A stretch of 34,495 bases of DNA from Deltaproteobacteria bacterium (GCA_012728915.1 JAAYEC010000023.1:1-34495); one strand, 5' to 3'. Numbered from the stretch's first letter, positions 21,207 through 29,417 are shown. Notes: generated from the letters alone by a model not told the origin. Program-made: numbers and translations.

Positions 21207-21638
21207 ATGGCCAGGAAAGACAAGGGACACTTTGCGGCAAAGCACCCCGGCGAAAGCGTGAAAAAGGAAGTGGCGGAACTGCTGAAGAAGAAAAAGACCG
21301 ACGGGGCCATGGCGTGCCCCCTGGCGTTCCAGGCCGCGGACGAGCTCAACCTGACGCCTGCCGAGATCGGCCGGGCCATCGACCTGCTGGAGATCCCCAT
21401 CAGCAAGTGCCAGCTGGGGCTCTTCGGCTTCACGCCGGTCAGCCGCATCATCCAGCCCGCGGAGTCGGTTCCGGAAGACCTGGAAGCGGCGATCCGCAAG
21501 GCCCTGACGGACGGGCGGCTTTCCTGTGCGGACGCATTCCGGATTGCCGGTGAGTTCAAGCTCGCGAAGATCCGCGTTTCCTCGGCCTGCGAAAAGCTGA
21601 AGATCAAGATATCGGCCTGCCAGTTAGGGGCATTCTAG
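21207..21638 (+). CDS. Hypothetical protein with two CQLG-ending repeats
   Basis: Protein of 143 aa that I do not recognise. It has a Lys-rich start (KDKGHFAAKHPGESVKKEVAELLKKKK) and two similar 40-residue units. Unit 1 runs from ACPLAFQAADELNL to ISKCQLGLFG; unit 2 runs from SCADAFRIAGEFKL to ISACQLGAF, which ends the protein. Each unit has a Cys near its start and a Cys in the final CQLG, with two or three amphipathic helices between them that could form a winged-helix-like fold. GAAGGAACGAAGAGG upstream offers a ribosome site. A metal- or nucleic-acid-binding role is only a guess. Confidence 0.8.
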   Translation: MARKDKGHFAAKHPGESVKKEVAELLKKKKTDGAMACPLAFQAADELNLTPAEIGRAIDLLEIPISKCQLGLFGFTPVSRIIQPAESVPEDLEAAIRKALTDGRLSCADAFRIAGEFKLAKIRVSSACEKLKIKISACQLGAF

Positions 21639-21639
21639 C

Positions 21640-21713
21640 GACGGCTAAAGGCTAAAGGCGATGGATTCTATCCCCGACCCTTTTGCCCTTTGCCTTTCGC
21701 CCTTTGCCTCCTT
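21640..21713. repeat. Inverted 7-bp repeat runs between convergent genes
   Basis: GGCTAAAGGCTAAAGGC at the left faces CCCTTTTGCCCTTTGCC, TTTCGCCCTTTGCC at the right, all in 7-base phase (GGCTAAA versus GCCCTTT). The halves can pair, giving a hairpin between the convergent genes that end at 21638 and 21714. Bidirectional termination is plausible. Similar words occur at about 23700-23735 and 30485-30500. Confidence 0.55.
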
Positions 21714-22337
21714 TTACAGGTACGGCTTCATCGCCTCGTGGAAGTAGCCCGCCATGACGCCGTAGCCTGCGCTGTTGGGGTGGATGGCATCGCTCGTCTT
21801 CTCCGGGTTGCCCAGCAGGCCCTTCAGGACGTTGGGCACCAGCACGGCGCCCGTCTCCTCGCTCAGCTTCCGGTACTGTTCCTGGAATCCCCTTCCCCAG
21901 ACGGGCACGTCTAGCCCCCCGAGGATGACGAGGGCCCCCTTGCCCTGTATGGACGTGACGATCGTCTTCAGGTTCCGGAAGGCGCTGTCCCGGTCCAGCC
22001 CGTTCTTCAGGTCGTTCCCGCCGAGGGTGATCAGGACGATGCGGGGAGAACGGCTGAGCACGTCGCGGTCCAGCCGGGCCATGGCCGAGGCCGTCGTGTC
22101 GCCGGGGATGCCCGCGTTGATGACGGGCCGGCCGATGAGACGGGAGAGCTGGGAGGGGTAGTCCATGCCGGGCGAGGCGCCGGTGCCGTAGGTGAGGCTG
22201 TCGCCGAAGCAGATGATGGTCTCGCCCGCCGGTCGGGGGTTTTTCACCGGCGGGTGATGGAAGAACTGACGGGAACCGGCGTATGCGATGAGGGCGATGG
22301 CCAGCGCCATCGCCCCTATTTTCAAGAATCTCGCCAT
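21714..22337 (-). CDS. SGNH/GDSL hydrolase (TesA-like), membrane-anchored or secreted
   Basis: Esterase or lysophospholipase-like protein of 207 aa. An N-terminal hydrophobic segment ([18 protein letters not shown]) is a signal peptide or anchor. Block I has the nucleophile Ser47 in [14 protein letters not shown], block II the Gly in NAGIPGDTT, block III the Asn in TLGGNDL, and block V Asp and His in [10 protein letters not shown]. It should act in the periplasm. It is the last gene of a three-gene minus-strand set after pduO, 29 bases apart. The physiological substrate is unknown. Confidence 0.9.
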   Translation of the reverse strand: MARFLKIGAMALAIALIAYAGSRQFFHHPPVKNPRPAGETIICFGDSLTYGTGASPGMDYPSQLSRLIGRPVINAGIPGDTTASAMARLDRDVLSRSPRIVLITLGGNDLKNGLDRDSAFRNLKTIVTSIQGKGALVILGGLDVPVWGRGFQEQYRKLSEETGAVLVPNVLKGLLGNPEKTSDAIHPNSAGYGVMAGYFHEAMKPYL

Positions 22338-22366
22338 TATCTTCGCCTGATGCCTGCGGCCTCCGT

Positions 22367-22882
22367 TTACCCCTTTTCCTCCGCCCAGCGGGCCAGCGTA
22401 AAGAGCATGTCGGCCAGCCGGTTCAGGTACCGGTGGATCTCGGCGCTCTCCAGGAGCCCCTTCTGCTTGAGCTCGGCCGCCCTGCGCTCGGCGCGGCGGA
22501 TGACGGTCCGCCCCACGTCGATCTGCGCGCTGACGGCATTTTTGCCCGGGTAGATGAACTCGCGGGGGAAGGGCACTTCCTCCTGGAGACGGTCGATGAG
22601 GTCCTCGACGCGGTCCACGTCGGCTTTGCCGATCCTCTGCGCGAGCTTGCCCATGTCCTCGGGAAGGGTCGACATCTCGGCCCCCATGACGAGGAGGTCC
22701 TTCTGGACCTGCAGGATGATTTCCTTGATCCGGGCACTGGACGTCATCCCCCGGGCCACCCCGAGGACGGAGCTGGCCTCGTCCAGCGTCCCGTAGGCCT
22801 CCGGCCTCGGGTCGAACTTGGGGATCCGCTGCCCGCCCAGGAGACTGGTCTCTCCCGTGTCGCCCTTCTTCGAGAACTTCAT
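22367..22882 (-). CDS. PduO-type cob(I)yrinic acid a,c-diamide adenosyltransferase
   Basis: Protein of 171 aa that adenosylates cob(I)alamin, giving coenzyme B12 for mutases such as methylmalonyl-CoA mutase. The N-terminal TKxGD-like loop is seen as [19 protein letters not shown]; the helical bundle carries [12 protein letters not shown] and the C-terminal signature [17 protein letters not shown] and [15 protein letters not shown]. Its start overlaps the stop of the upstream phosphorylase gene (22879-22882), so they are translationally coupled. Length is typical of a stand-alone PduO/MMAB enzyme. Confidence 0.93.
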   Translation of the reverse strand: MKFSKKGDTGETSLLGGQRIPKFDPRPEAYGTLDEASSVLGVARGMTSSARIKEIILQVQKDLLVMGAEMSTLPEDMGKLAQRIGKADVDRVEDLIDRLQEEVPFPREFIYPGKNAVSAQIDVGRTVIRRAERRAAELKQKGLLESAEIHRYLNRLADMLFTLARWAEEKG

Positions 22883-23589
22883 GCCTTGCTCCTTTCGATG
22901 AACTTGCCGACGATCGTCAGCATGGTTTCGCGGTTCCTTTCCGCTCCCTCGAGAATCGTCTCCATGGTCAGGGGGGTCTCGACGACTCCGTTGCAGTAGT
23001 TGTCGACCGAGCAGAGCGCGGCATAGGAGAGTCCGAGTTCCCCGGCGATGATCGCCTCGGCGGCCATTGTCATCCCCACGATATCGGCGTGGGCGGCCAT
23101 CATGCGGATCTCGGCCCTTGTCTCGAGCCTCGGTCCCTGCGTCTGCCAGTACACGCCGCGCTCGACAACGGGAATCCCGCAGGCCCCGGCGGCTTCGATG
23201 ATCCGCCGGCGCACCTCCCCGGAGAGCTCGGGCGTGATGTGCACGGGCTTGTCCGCAAAGACCGTGGGCGTGTCGGCCAGCAGGATGAAGTCATCGGGAA
23301 CGACGATGGAGCCGGGCGGCAGTCCCCTCCGGAGGGACCCCGTCGAGTTTACGGCGACGACGGCCCGGACGCCGAGGGCCTTGAGGGCCGTGAGATTGGC
23401 CCGATGGTTGACGAGGTGAGGCAGGACGTATCCGCCGGTCTCGCCGTCGTGGCGCGAGATGTGGGCAATGTCCCGGGAGAGCCGGAGGGTCACCCGTCCG
23501 AATTCGTTGACCGCGTGTTCCTTCCGGAGTCCCTTGAAGACGCTCGTCCCGTGCAACACCGTCCCCGAGATGATGCCGATGGGCGCCAT
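22879..23589 (-). CDS. PNP/MTAP family nucleoside phosphorylase
   Basis: Protein of 236 aa related to S-methyl-5'-thioadenosine and purine nucleoside phosphorylases. IGIISGTVL opens the Rossmann-like fold. [12 protein letters not shown]-like sequence ([24 protein letters not shown]), [21 protein letters not shown] and [17 protein letters not shown] are the substrate-site blocks. MTAP enzymes split methylthioadenosine, a by-product of SAM-derived reactions such as polyamine synthesis; radical SAM enzymes yield 5'-deoxyadenosine, which some members also accept. It is slightly short for MTAP (usually about 250-290), so the exact nucleoside is open. It heads the operon with pduO and the SGNH gene. 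Confidence 0.88.
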   Translation of the reverse strand: MAPIGIISGTVLHGTSVFKGLRKEHAVNEFGRVTLRLSRDIAHISRHDGETGGYVLPHLVNHRANLTALKALGVRAVVAVNSTGSLRRGLPPGSIVVPDDFILLADTPTVFADKPVHITPELSGEVRRRIIEAAGACGIPVVERGVYWQTQGPRLETRAEIRMMAAHADIVGMTMAAEAIIAGELGLSYAALCSVDNYCNGVVETPLTMETILEGAERNRETMLTIVGKFIERSKA

Positions 23590-23832
23590 GGGTACCTCGA
23601 CGAATGGCGAATGGCTTATGGCATAAGGCTCAGGGCGAGAATGGAGGTGAATTCTAAAACCGCCTTTGCCTCGATCGTTCTGCGGTTTTCTTGCCCTAAG
23701 CCCTGTGCCCTTAGCCTTTTAGCCCTTCCCGTTTACCAGAATCGACAGGGCCTGTCAAAAAAATCGTGCCCCGGGCCGGGCGGGCAATCCCCGCCCGCGG
23801 AGCCCCGGGATGCCCTTGCCCTTGCGGATTGC
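23590..23832. other. Intergenic region between the phosphorylase and trxA
   Basis: No gene is seen in this divergent gap. It holds AAGGC/GCCTTA-type short repeats (23620-23735) and a strong GC hairpin at 23768-23808, with a GGGCGGG/CCCGCCC stem inside CCCCGGG ends. On the minus strand the hairpin is followed a few bases later by seven T (23755-23761), like a terminator, though no minus-strand gene ends here. Confidence 0.5.
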
Positions 23833-23861
23833 TTGACTTCGGCCGAACTTGATGGCATATT
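23833..23861 (+). promoter_or_regulatory. Sigma-70 promoter for trxA
   Basis: TTGACT (23833-23838), 17-base spacer, CATATT (23856-23861). The boxes are 5 of 6 and 4 of 6. The trxA start codon is 29 bases downstream. Confidence 0.6.
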
Positions 23862-23890
23862 CTGCCACAGCATATCAAGGGGGTAAGCCC

Positions 23891-24220
23891 ATGAGTGGTG
23901 AAACCGTCATCCACGTCAGCGAAACAACCTTCGACGCCGAGGTGCTGAAGTCGAGCCAGCCGGCGCTGGTCGATTTCTGGGCACCCTGGTGCGGGCCCTG
24001 CCGGGCAATCGCACCGGTGCTCGACGAGCTTGCCGAGGAGTACAAGGGCAAGGTGAGGGTGGCCAAGATCAACGTCGACGAGAACAGGAAACTGGCCGGC
24101 GATCACGGGATCCAGAGCATCCCCACCATGCTCCTGTTCAAGGACGGCAAGGTGGTGGACAAGGTGATCGGGCTCGTTCCGAAGGAGCGGCTGAAGGCGC
24201 TGGTGGACAAGGTCCTGTAG
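23891..24220 (+). CDS. trxA: Thioredoxin
   Basis: Small redox protein of 109 aa that reduces protein disulfides in the cytoplasm. The active site is WCGPC in [22 protein letters not shown]; the cis-Pro is in [13 protein letters not shown], and Asp and Lys of the fold are in place. AAGGGGGT at 23878-23885 supports the ATG at 23891; an in-frame ATG at 23849 lies before the predicted promoter -10 and is unlikely. It is a single-gene unit with its own promoter and a strong terminator. Confidence 0.96.
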   Translation: MSGETVIHVSETTFDAEVLKSSQPALVDFWAPWCGPCRAIAPVLDELAEEYKGKVRVAKINVDENRKLAGDHGIQSIPTMLLFKDGKVVDKVIGLVPKERLKALVDKVL

Positions 24221-24234
24221 AACGAACGGAGACG

Positions 24235-24271
24235 GGAGGCCCCCGCGACGCGGAAGGGCCTCCATTTTTTT
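24235..24271 (+). terminator. Intrinsic terminator of trxA
   Basis: Stem GGAGGCCC (24235-24242) pairs perfectly with GGGCCTCC (24256-24263), followed by ATTTTTTT. It lies 15 bases past the trxA stop and isolates it from bamD. Confidence 0.88.
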
Positions 24272-24300
24272 ATGCGGCCGGAGGGCCGCGGCGGGGAAGA

Positions 24301-25164
24301 ATGAAACCGGAATCCATCGGAAACGCCATGAAAAACAGGCACAGGCTCCTGGCGGCGGCGATGCTGCTGGTCCTGGTGGCGACCATGGGCGGCTGCGCCT
24401 GGTGGGATAAGATGTGGGGCAGGGAGCCCCGAGTGCGCCAGACGCCCGAAGGGCTCTACCAGCGGGGCTTCGAGCAGTACAAGCAAGGCGACTACAAGAA
24501 GGCGATCGAGACCTTCACCCGCGTGCGGGACGAATACCCGCTGAACCCCATTGCCCTCATGGCGGAGCTGGGGATCGCCGACTCCTATTTCGAAAACGAG
24601 CAGTACATCGATGCCGAGGTCGCTTACAGCAGCTTCGTGGAGCTTCACCCCACGAACCCGAACGTCCCCTACGCCATGTTCCAGCTCGGCATGTGCCATT
24701 ACCACCAGATGCAGACGATCGACCGGGATCAGACGGAGACGCAGAAGGCCCGCAAGGAGTTCGAGCGTCTCATCTCCCGCTACCCCCAGAGCAGGTTTGC
24801 CATCATGGCCGAAAAGAACCTGCAAGAGGTCAAGCAGCGCCTTGCGGAGCACGAGTTCTACATCGGCGAGTTCTACTACCGAACCAAGAAGTACGAGGCG
24901 GCGCTGAAGCGATTCGAGGCGATCCAGCGCGATTATGCCAACCTGGGACTCGACTACAAGACGGCCCGGTTCGTCGAGGAGACGAAGCTGCGGATACGGG
25001 AGGCCGCGGACAGGAAGGCCAAGGAGACGCAGAAGGCCGAAGAGGCCCGGAAGGCCAAGGACGCCGGGAAGTCCGGGGGAAAACCGCCGGCGCCGGATGC
25101 GGAACGGGCGCCGCAGGCCCCGCCGGCACCGGGACCCCTAGCACCCCCGGAACCCCGGAAATAG
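24301..25164 (+). CDS. bamD: Outer membrane assembly lipoprotein BamD
   Basis: Lipoprotein of the BAM complex, which inserts beta-barrel proteins into the outer membrane. The signal peptide ends MLLVLVATMGGCAWWDKMW, with Cys as the lipidation site. Five TPR-like helical pairs follow, starting with YQRGFEQYKQGDYKKAIETF and including AYSSFVELHPTNPNVPYAMF and FYIGEFYYRTKKYEAALKRF, all typical of BamD/YfiO. The last 50 residues are a Lys/Ala then Pro-rich extension beyond the usual end. The ATG at 24301 follows GGGGAAGA closely; the ATG at 24328 would give a more standard signal peptide. Its presence shows a diderm cell. Confidence 0.93.
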   Translation: MKPESIGNAMKNRHRLLAAAMLLVLVATMGGCAWWDKMWGREPRVRQTPEGLYQRGFEQYKQGDYKKAIETFTRVRDEYPLNPIALMAELGIADSYFENEQYIDAEVAYSSFVELHPTNPNVPYAMFQLGMCHYHQMQTIDRDQTETQKARKEFERLISRYPQSRFAIMAEKNLQEVKQRLAEHEFYIGEFYYRTKKYEAALKRFEAIQRDYANLGLDYKTARFVEETKLRIREAADRKAKETQKAEEARKAKDAGKSGGKPPAPDAERAPQAPPAPGPLAPPEPRK

Positions 25165-25165
25165 C

Positions 25166-26734
25166 TCACCCCGGTTCCGACAGTCGTTTCACGGCGGCAA
25201 GGACGTTTTCATCGCCCTCGCGCGACGTGTCCACCACGAGATGAGACCCCGCGGGGATCTCGTCGATCCTCTCGAAACTTCCTTTCTGGGCCCGGAAGAG
25301 TTCCCAGCGCCCGTCGGAGATGTCACCGCCCTGCGATTCCCGCGACCGGAGCCGGGTCTCGACGATGGCCTCGGGACAGGTGCACTCCACCAGGAAGGCC
25401 TCCGCGCCGATCCCGCGCGCGCCCTCGAAGACGCGCGAGCGCTCTTCCCGGCTCTTGTAGGAGCCGTCGAGGATGACGGCCCCGGTGGATTCGAGTTTTT
25501 GCAGGGCGATCTCGAGGGCCCTTGCGTAGGTCCGGCGCGATGTCTCCGCCGAGTAGATCCCCTGGCCGAACCCCTCGTAACGGTGCTCCGAGGAGGGGAT
25601 CCGGAGCATGTCCTTCCGGACGGCGTCCGTCTGGACAATGTCGGCCCCGATCAGGGGCGCGAGGGCCCTGGCGAAGACGCTCTTGCCCGTTCCCATCAGG
25701 CCGGCCACGAGGACCAGCGTCTTTTTCGGGGGACGGGCTGCGTAGGAGAAGGCCAGATCGAAATACCGCGCGGCCGTCCGTGCGGCGGCATCCCGGTCGA
25801 CGGCCTCGGTGTGCGGGTCGTCGAGGCGGAAACTCGTCACCTTTCCCCGGACGAAGGCGTAGTAGCAGCGGTAGAAATCGAGCAGGCGCCGCACGTCCCC
25901 GTCGCCGCTGTGGCGGATGTAGGCCTCGACGAAGGATTGCGCGTGGTCGGGGTAGCCGTGGTAGTCGAGGTCCATGGCAAGGAAGGCCGCCTCGGCCGCC
26001 ACGTCGCCGTAACGGAAGCGCTTGTTGAACTCGATGCAGTCGAAGATGACGATCCCGTCGGTCAGGCAGATGTGCTCGGCGTGGAGGTCGCCGTGGCAGT
26101 CCCGGATCCGGTGTTCCTCCACGCGCTTCTCGAACAGCTGCCGCTCCCGATCCAGGTACCGATTCACCCAGGCCTTGAGGAAATCGTACCGGCTGCGGGG
26201 GAGGGTGATCCCGACGTACGTTGCCGTCTGCTCGAAGTTCTCGTCGTGATTGCGCCGGATCGTTTCGATGCCGCCGCACTCGTCGATCTCGCCGCCCGTA
26301 TCCGCGGTGGCGTGGAATGCGGCGACCTTCCGGGCGACGGCATCCATGGTCCCCCGGGGGACCTTCCCTTCGGCCAGCAACCTCTTCAGCATCCGCTCCC
26401 GCGGAAGCCTCTTCATCACGACGGCATAATCGACGGGCCTGCCGGCCCCGAGCCGAATCTCGCCCGCCTCGTCCTGGCCGATCGAGGCGACCTCCAGATA
26501 GGCCTCGGGCGCCAGCCTGCGGTTGAGCCGCAGCTCCTCCCTGCAGTAGTGCATTCTCTTTTCGAGCGTCGTGAAATCGAGAAAGCCGAAGCCGACAGCC
26601 TTCTTCACCTTGTACACCCGGTCCCCTGCGATGAAGACGAAGGAGATGTGCGTCTGGACGAGCTCCACCGTCTCGGGTCTGTGCGGGTAGAACCCGGGCC
26701 GCAACATCGCTTCCACAAGGCGGGGGTGCGTCAT
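25166..26734 (-). CDS. Fusion of APH-like kinase and AAA-type P-loop kinase domains
   Basis: Protein of 522 aa with two phosphotransferase-like domains. Residues 1-330 resemble aminoglycoside phosphotransferases: DCHGDLHAEHICL holds the catalytic Asp and IFDCIEFNKRFRYGD the metal-binding Asp. Residues 340-522 are a P-loop domain with Walker A VAGLMGTGKSVFARAL and a gluconate/shikimate-kinase-like fold (ILDGSYKSREER). This two-domain form (COG2187 plus COG0645, from memory) is widespread but its substrate is unknown. It ends two bases from the convergent bamD stop. Confidence 0.88.
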   Translation of the reverse strand: MTHPRLVEAMLRPGFYPHRPETVELVQTHISFVFIAGDRVYKVKKAVGFGFLDFTTLEKRMHYCREELRLNRRLAPEAYLEVASIGQDEAGEIRLGAGRPVDYAVVMKRLPRERMLKRLLAEGKVPRGTMDAVARKVAAFHATADTGGEIDECGGIETIRRNHDENFEQTATYVGITLPRSRYDFLKAWVNRYLDRERQLFEKRVEEHRIRDCHGDLHAEHICLTDGIVIFDCIEFNKRFRYGDVAAEAAFLAMDLDYHGYPDHAQSFVEAYIRHSGDGDVRRLLDFYRCYYAFVRGKVTSFRLDDPHTEAVDRDAAARTAARYFDLAFSYAARPPKKTLVLVAGLMGTGKSVFARALAPLIGADIVQTDAVRKDMLRIPSSEHRYEGFGQGIYSAETSRRTYARALEIALQKLESTGAVILDGSYKSREERSRVFEGARGIGAEAFLVECTCPEAIVETRLRSRESQGGDISDGRWELFRAQKGSFERIDEIPAGSHLVVDTSREGDENVLAAVKRLSEPG

Positions 26735-26833
26735 GGGATCGGTTTCCTTTCGGGCTGGCCTCCCGGGCCGTGCGAGGTGAAATGCGCCGGGTCCCGCGTC
26801 CTTTCGACAACATCCTGCCGGCGGGGGGCCGGC

Positions 26834-26861
26834 AAAAAAAGGATCGGGGTTGTCCCAATCC
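26834..26861 (-). terminator. Intrinsic terminator of the ribbon-helix-helix gene
   Basis: On the minus strand GGATTGGG and CCCGATCC pair (one T-G wobble) around ACAAC, followed by seven T. It lies 54 bases past the stop of the gene ending at 26915. Confidence 0.8.
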
Positions 26862-26914
26862 TTCGACGGGCGACGGGCTGCGTCACGATGGCGCGGGACG
26901 CGTCCGCCCGGTTT

Positions 26915-27379
26915 TTATCTGAACCACTTCTTTTTCCGGCTGAAGGGGCCTGTCGAGGAGCGAAGCAGCCGGGTGATGAACCCTTCGCCGGACCTGGGGT
27001 TGCAAATGCCGGATTGCTCCTTTGCCGCCTGTTCCCGCTCGATGTCCTCCAGGCTGGGGTAATTGGCCAGGTCGTCGATCAGGATGCGGGGCTGCCTGTT
27101 ACCATCGTGACCGACGCGGCCGGCCGGCGGCGCCGCGGCGGCCCGTGCCAGCGCTTCCTCACGACGCGGGAAGTGCCGCAGTACGGGAGGGGCGTAGGCC
27201 TGCCTCTTGAGGCTCGACAGGGCCTTTTCCATGATGGCGGCGTAGCTCTCGCCCGTCTTTTCCTTCTCTGCGGCGAGGAATTCACGCGCGTCACGGGAGA
27301 GGACGACGGTGAAGGAACTCTTTCCCTCGGCCTTCTGCTTTTCTCTCCACCGCCTTACCCTGTCTGCCTCTTTTTTCAT
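26915..27379 (-). CDS. Putative ribbon-helix-helix DNA-binding protein
   Basis: Protein of 154 aa from the ATG at 27379 (an in-frame start at 27424 would add 15 residues through a palindromic region). After a basic start (KKEADRVRRWREKQKAEGK), residues 22-55 read SFTVVLSRDAREFLAAEKEK then TGESYAAIMEKAL. This is the strand-helix-turn-helix pattern of MetJ/Arc-type proteins, with the strand facing DNA. The rest is low-complexity and basic, with no known domain. No toxin-like gene is adjacent, so a solitary regulator is more likely than an antitoxin. Inverted repeats just upstream suggest self-regulation. Confidence 0.65.
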   Translation of the reverse strand: MKKEADRVRRWREKQKAEGKSSFTVVLSRDAREFLAAEKEKTGESYAAIMEKALSSLKRQAYAPPVLRHFPRREEALARAAAAPPAGRVGHDGNRQPRILIDDLANYPSLEDIEREQAAKEQSGICNPRSGEGFITRLLRSSTGPFSRKKKWFR

Positions 27380-27389
27380 CCCGTTTCCC

Positions 27390-27425
27390 GTTACAAGTAA
27401 CTGCCGTGATGTTTCTTGTAACATC
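27390..27425. promoter_or_regulatory. Possible operator: overlapping inverted repeats upstream of the RHH gene
   Basis: GTTAC-AA-GTAAC at 27390-27401 and GATGTT-TCTTGT-AACATC at 27408-27425 are two inverted repeats; GTTACAAG (27390-27397) also pairs with CTTGTAAC (27415-27422). They are AT-rich in a GC-rich background and lie 10 bases upstream of the start at 27379. Confidence 0.5.
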
Positions 27426-27533
27426 GGCTGCGCGATTATTCAAGTCTTTATGCAAAGAAATTCAATGGCATCCGGCCCTCCACCGGTTGTCCCGTTCCCC
27501 TCGTGCAAGGGATCCTGCCCGGGCGGGCCGACT

Positions 27534-28526
27534 TCAAGTCCTCCTCCGGGCCAGGACGTCTGCGTTGACAACGCAGCGAGGGGTCTCTCCTCTCAGCCCG
27601 GCAAGGAGGTTGTCGACGGCCATGCGTGCCATGAGTGTGCGGTCCTCGATCGTGCCGCTCCCGACGTGGGGGGTCAGGACCACATTCGGCAGATCGGCCA
27701 GTCCCGGCGTCAGGGCCGGTTCGTTTTCGTACACATCGAGCCCGGCCCCGCCGATGATTCCCTTCCGGAGCGCCTCGACCAGCTCCTTCTCATGGACCAC
27801 GGGGCCGCGCGAGGCGTTGATGAGGACGGCGGAGGGTTTCATCTGCCCGAGTTGCTCCGCCCTGATCAGGTAACGGGTCTCTTCCGTGAGGGGCACATGA
27901 AGGCTCACGAAGTCCGACTCCCGCAGGAGGCGGCCGAAATCGGCATATTCGGCACCCAGTTCCTTTTCGAGGGCCTCGTCGAGCCGCTGCCTCTGGTAGT
28001 AGAGGAGCCTCATGCCGAACCCGCGTGCCCTTCTGGCCACGGCCCGGCCGATGGCGCCGAGGCCGACGATGCCGAGCGTCTTGCCCGCAACGGAACGGCC
28101 GAGGAAGAGCATGGGCGCCCAGTACTGAAAGCCGCCGCCCCGCGTCAGGCGGTCCCCCTCGACGATGCGGCGGGAAACGGCGAGGAGGAGACCGAAGGTG
28201 AGGTCCGCCGTGGGTTCCGTCGTGACGCCGGGCGTGTTGGTCACGATGATGCCGCGCCGCGTGGCGGCCGCGACATCGATATTGTTGAACCCCACGGCCA
28301 GGTTGGAGACGATCTTGAGGCCGGGGGCCCTGTCCATGACCTCCGCGTCGATGCGGTCGGTGATCATCGAAAGGATGCCCTCCCGGTCGGCAACTTTCCG
28401 GAGCAGGTCATCACCGCTCATGGGCCGGTCATCCCGGTTTGCCTCCATGTCGCAGGCGGCTTCGAGCTGTGCCATGATTTCGTCGGGGAGCCTCCCGGTA
28501 AGGAGAATCTTCTTTCTGTCGTCCAT
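27534..28526 (-). CDS. D-2-hydroxyacid dehydrogenase (glyoxylate/hydroxypyruvate reductase-like)
   Basis: NAD(P)-dependent dehydrogenase of 330 aa that reduces a 2-oxo acid. LGIVGLGAIGRAVARRARGFG is the nucleotide motif, LINASRGPVVHEKELVEAL carries the substrate Arg, LDVYENEPAL the Glu and LTPHVGSGTIEDR the catalytic His. The start ATG at 28526 is supported by GAGGTGG on the minus strand. It lies ten bases after the crotonase-family gene and is probably cotranscribed. The substrate cannot be set from sequence. Confidence 0.93.
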   Translation of the reverse strand: MDDRKKILLTGRLPDEIMAQLEAACDMEANRDDRPMSGDDLLRKVADREGILSMITDRIDAEVMDRAPGLKIVSNLAVGFNNIDVAAATRRGIIVTNTPGVTTEPTADLTFGLLLAVSRRIVEGDRLTRGGGFQYWAPMLFLGRSVAGKTLGIVGLGAIGRAVARRARGFGMRLLYYQRQRLDEALEKELGAEYADFGRLLRESDFVSLHVPLTEETRYLIRAEQLGQMKPSAVLINASRGPVVHEKELVEALRKGIIGGAGLDVYENEPALTPGLADLPNVVLTPHVGSGTIEDRTLMARMAVDNLLAGLRGETPRCVVNADVLARRRT

Positions 28527-28536
28527 GCGGTCCACC

Positions 28537-29340
28537 TCACTTTCCCTTGAAGTCCGGCTTGCGTTTTTCGCGGAAGGAGGCAAAGGCCTCCTTCAGGTCC
28601 TGAGACATCAGGAGCACCATGTTCTTGTGTTGGGCAAGCGACATCCCCTCCTGCACCGTCAGGTGACGGCTCGCGTTGAGGACATCCTTGGTCGCCTGCA
28701 CGGCCAGGGGGGCATTGGCGGCGATCTGGCTGGCGAGCGTGCCCGCCCCCTCCATCATGGCCGCCCGGTCGGGGTAGACGGCGCCGACGAGGCCCATCGC
28801 CTTCGCCTCCCCGGCCGCGTAGAAACGCGCCGTGAAGGCCATCTCGCGCGTGAATCCCTGGCCGATGACACGGGGAAGCCTCTGCAGAACGCCCATGTCG
28901 GCCACCAGGCCGATGGCGGCCTCGCGCAGCGAGAAGGAGGCATCCTCCGTGCACAGGCGGATATCGCAGGCCGAGACGATGTCCAGCCCCCCGCCGATGC
29001 ACAGACCGTTGACGGCGGCGATCACGGGTTTCGGGCAGTTCTCGATTTCGTCGCAGCAATCGAAGAGGGGCCGGAACGCCGCGGGAAATCCCAGGCTCGC
29101 CTTGGCGGAGCCCTTCAGCCCGGCGGCGGCGAATTCCTTGAGGTCGAGGCCGGCGCAAAAGGCCCTGGCCCGGCTGGCCAGGACGATCACGCGGACCTCG
29201 TCGTTCCCGCCCAGTTCCCGGAATGCCTGCGCGATCTCCGCCGCGAAGGCGAGGCTCAGTGCATTCATGCTTTCCGTCCGCGCCATGGTCACGATTGCGA
29301 CGCTCTCTTCGATCGAGACGTCCAGATTCTGATACGTCAC
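28537..29340 (-). CDS. Enoyl-CoA hydratase/isomerase family, dienoyl-CoA isomerase-like
   Basis: Crotonase-fold protein of 267 aa. The oxyanion-hole stretches are ASRARAFCAGLDLKEF and AVNGLCIGGGLDIVSACDIR. The stretch LREAAIGLVADMGVLQRLPR closely matches the active site of delta3,5-delta2,4-dienoyl-CoA isomerase (ECH1), with the acidic residues Asp (SACDIR), Glu (REAAIG) and Asp (VADMG) all present. This points to isomerisation of dienoyl-CoAs rather than plain hydration. The start is a GTG at 29340 with GGGAGGAGG upstream. It is followed by the hydroxyacid dehydrogenase in the same operon. Confidence 0.9.
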   Translation of the reverse strand: MTYQNLDVSIEESVAIVTMARTESMNALSLAFAAEIAQAFRELGGNDEVRVIVLASRARAFCAGLDLKEFAAAGLKGSAKASLGFPAAFRPLFDCCDEIENCPKPVIAAVNGLCIGGGLDIVSACDIRLCTEDASFSLREAAIGLVADMGVLQRLPRVIGQGFTREMAFTARFYAAGEAKAMGLVGAVYPDRAAMMEGAGTLASQIAANAPLAVQATKDVLNASRHLTVQEGMSLAQHKNMVLLMSQDLKEAFASFREKRKPDFKGK

Positions 29341-29361
29341 GGGTTTCCTCCTCCCAAATCG

Positions 29362-29413
29362 GTCTGTTCCGTCTGTCTTGTCTGTTTCGTCTGTTTGGTC
29401 TTCCGGTCTTTCG
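29362..29413. repeat. 9-bp GTCTGTTTT-type repeat array, locus B
   Basis: Six units: GTCTGTTCC, GTCTGTCTT, GTCTGTTTC, GTCTGTTTG, GTCTTCCG and GTCTTTCG, between rlmN and the crotonase gene. Same family as 18955-18992. It is followed directly by the CCTATCTTCCGCTCTTC block that forms the rlmN 3' end. Confidence 0.82.
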
Positions 29414-29417
29414 TTTC

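Noticed and set aside
22883-23600. Cobalamin riboswitch near the adenosyltransferase gene
   Set aside because: The pduO gene overlaps the upstream phosphorylase gene, leaving no leader, and no B12-box sequence was seen in the operon leader.
25241-27400. 719-codon plus-strand frame
   Set aside because: Antisense to the APH-AAA fusion and the ribbon-helix-helix gene, both of which have real motifs; composition is typical of a GC-rich shadow.
26915-27424. Type II toxin-antitoxin pair
   Set aside because: The ribbon-helix-helix-like gene has no small companion gene on either side and is followed by its own terminator.
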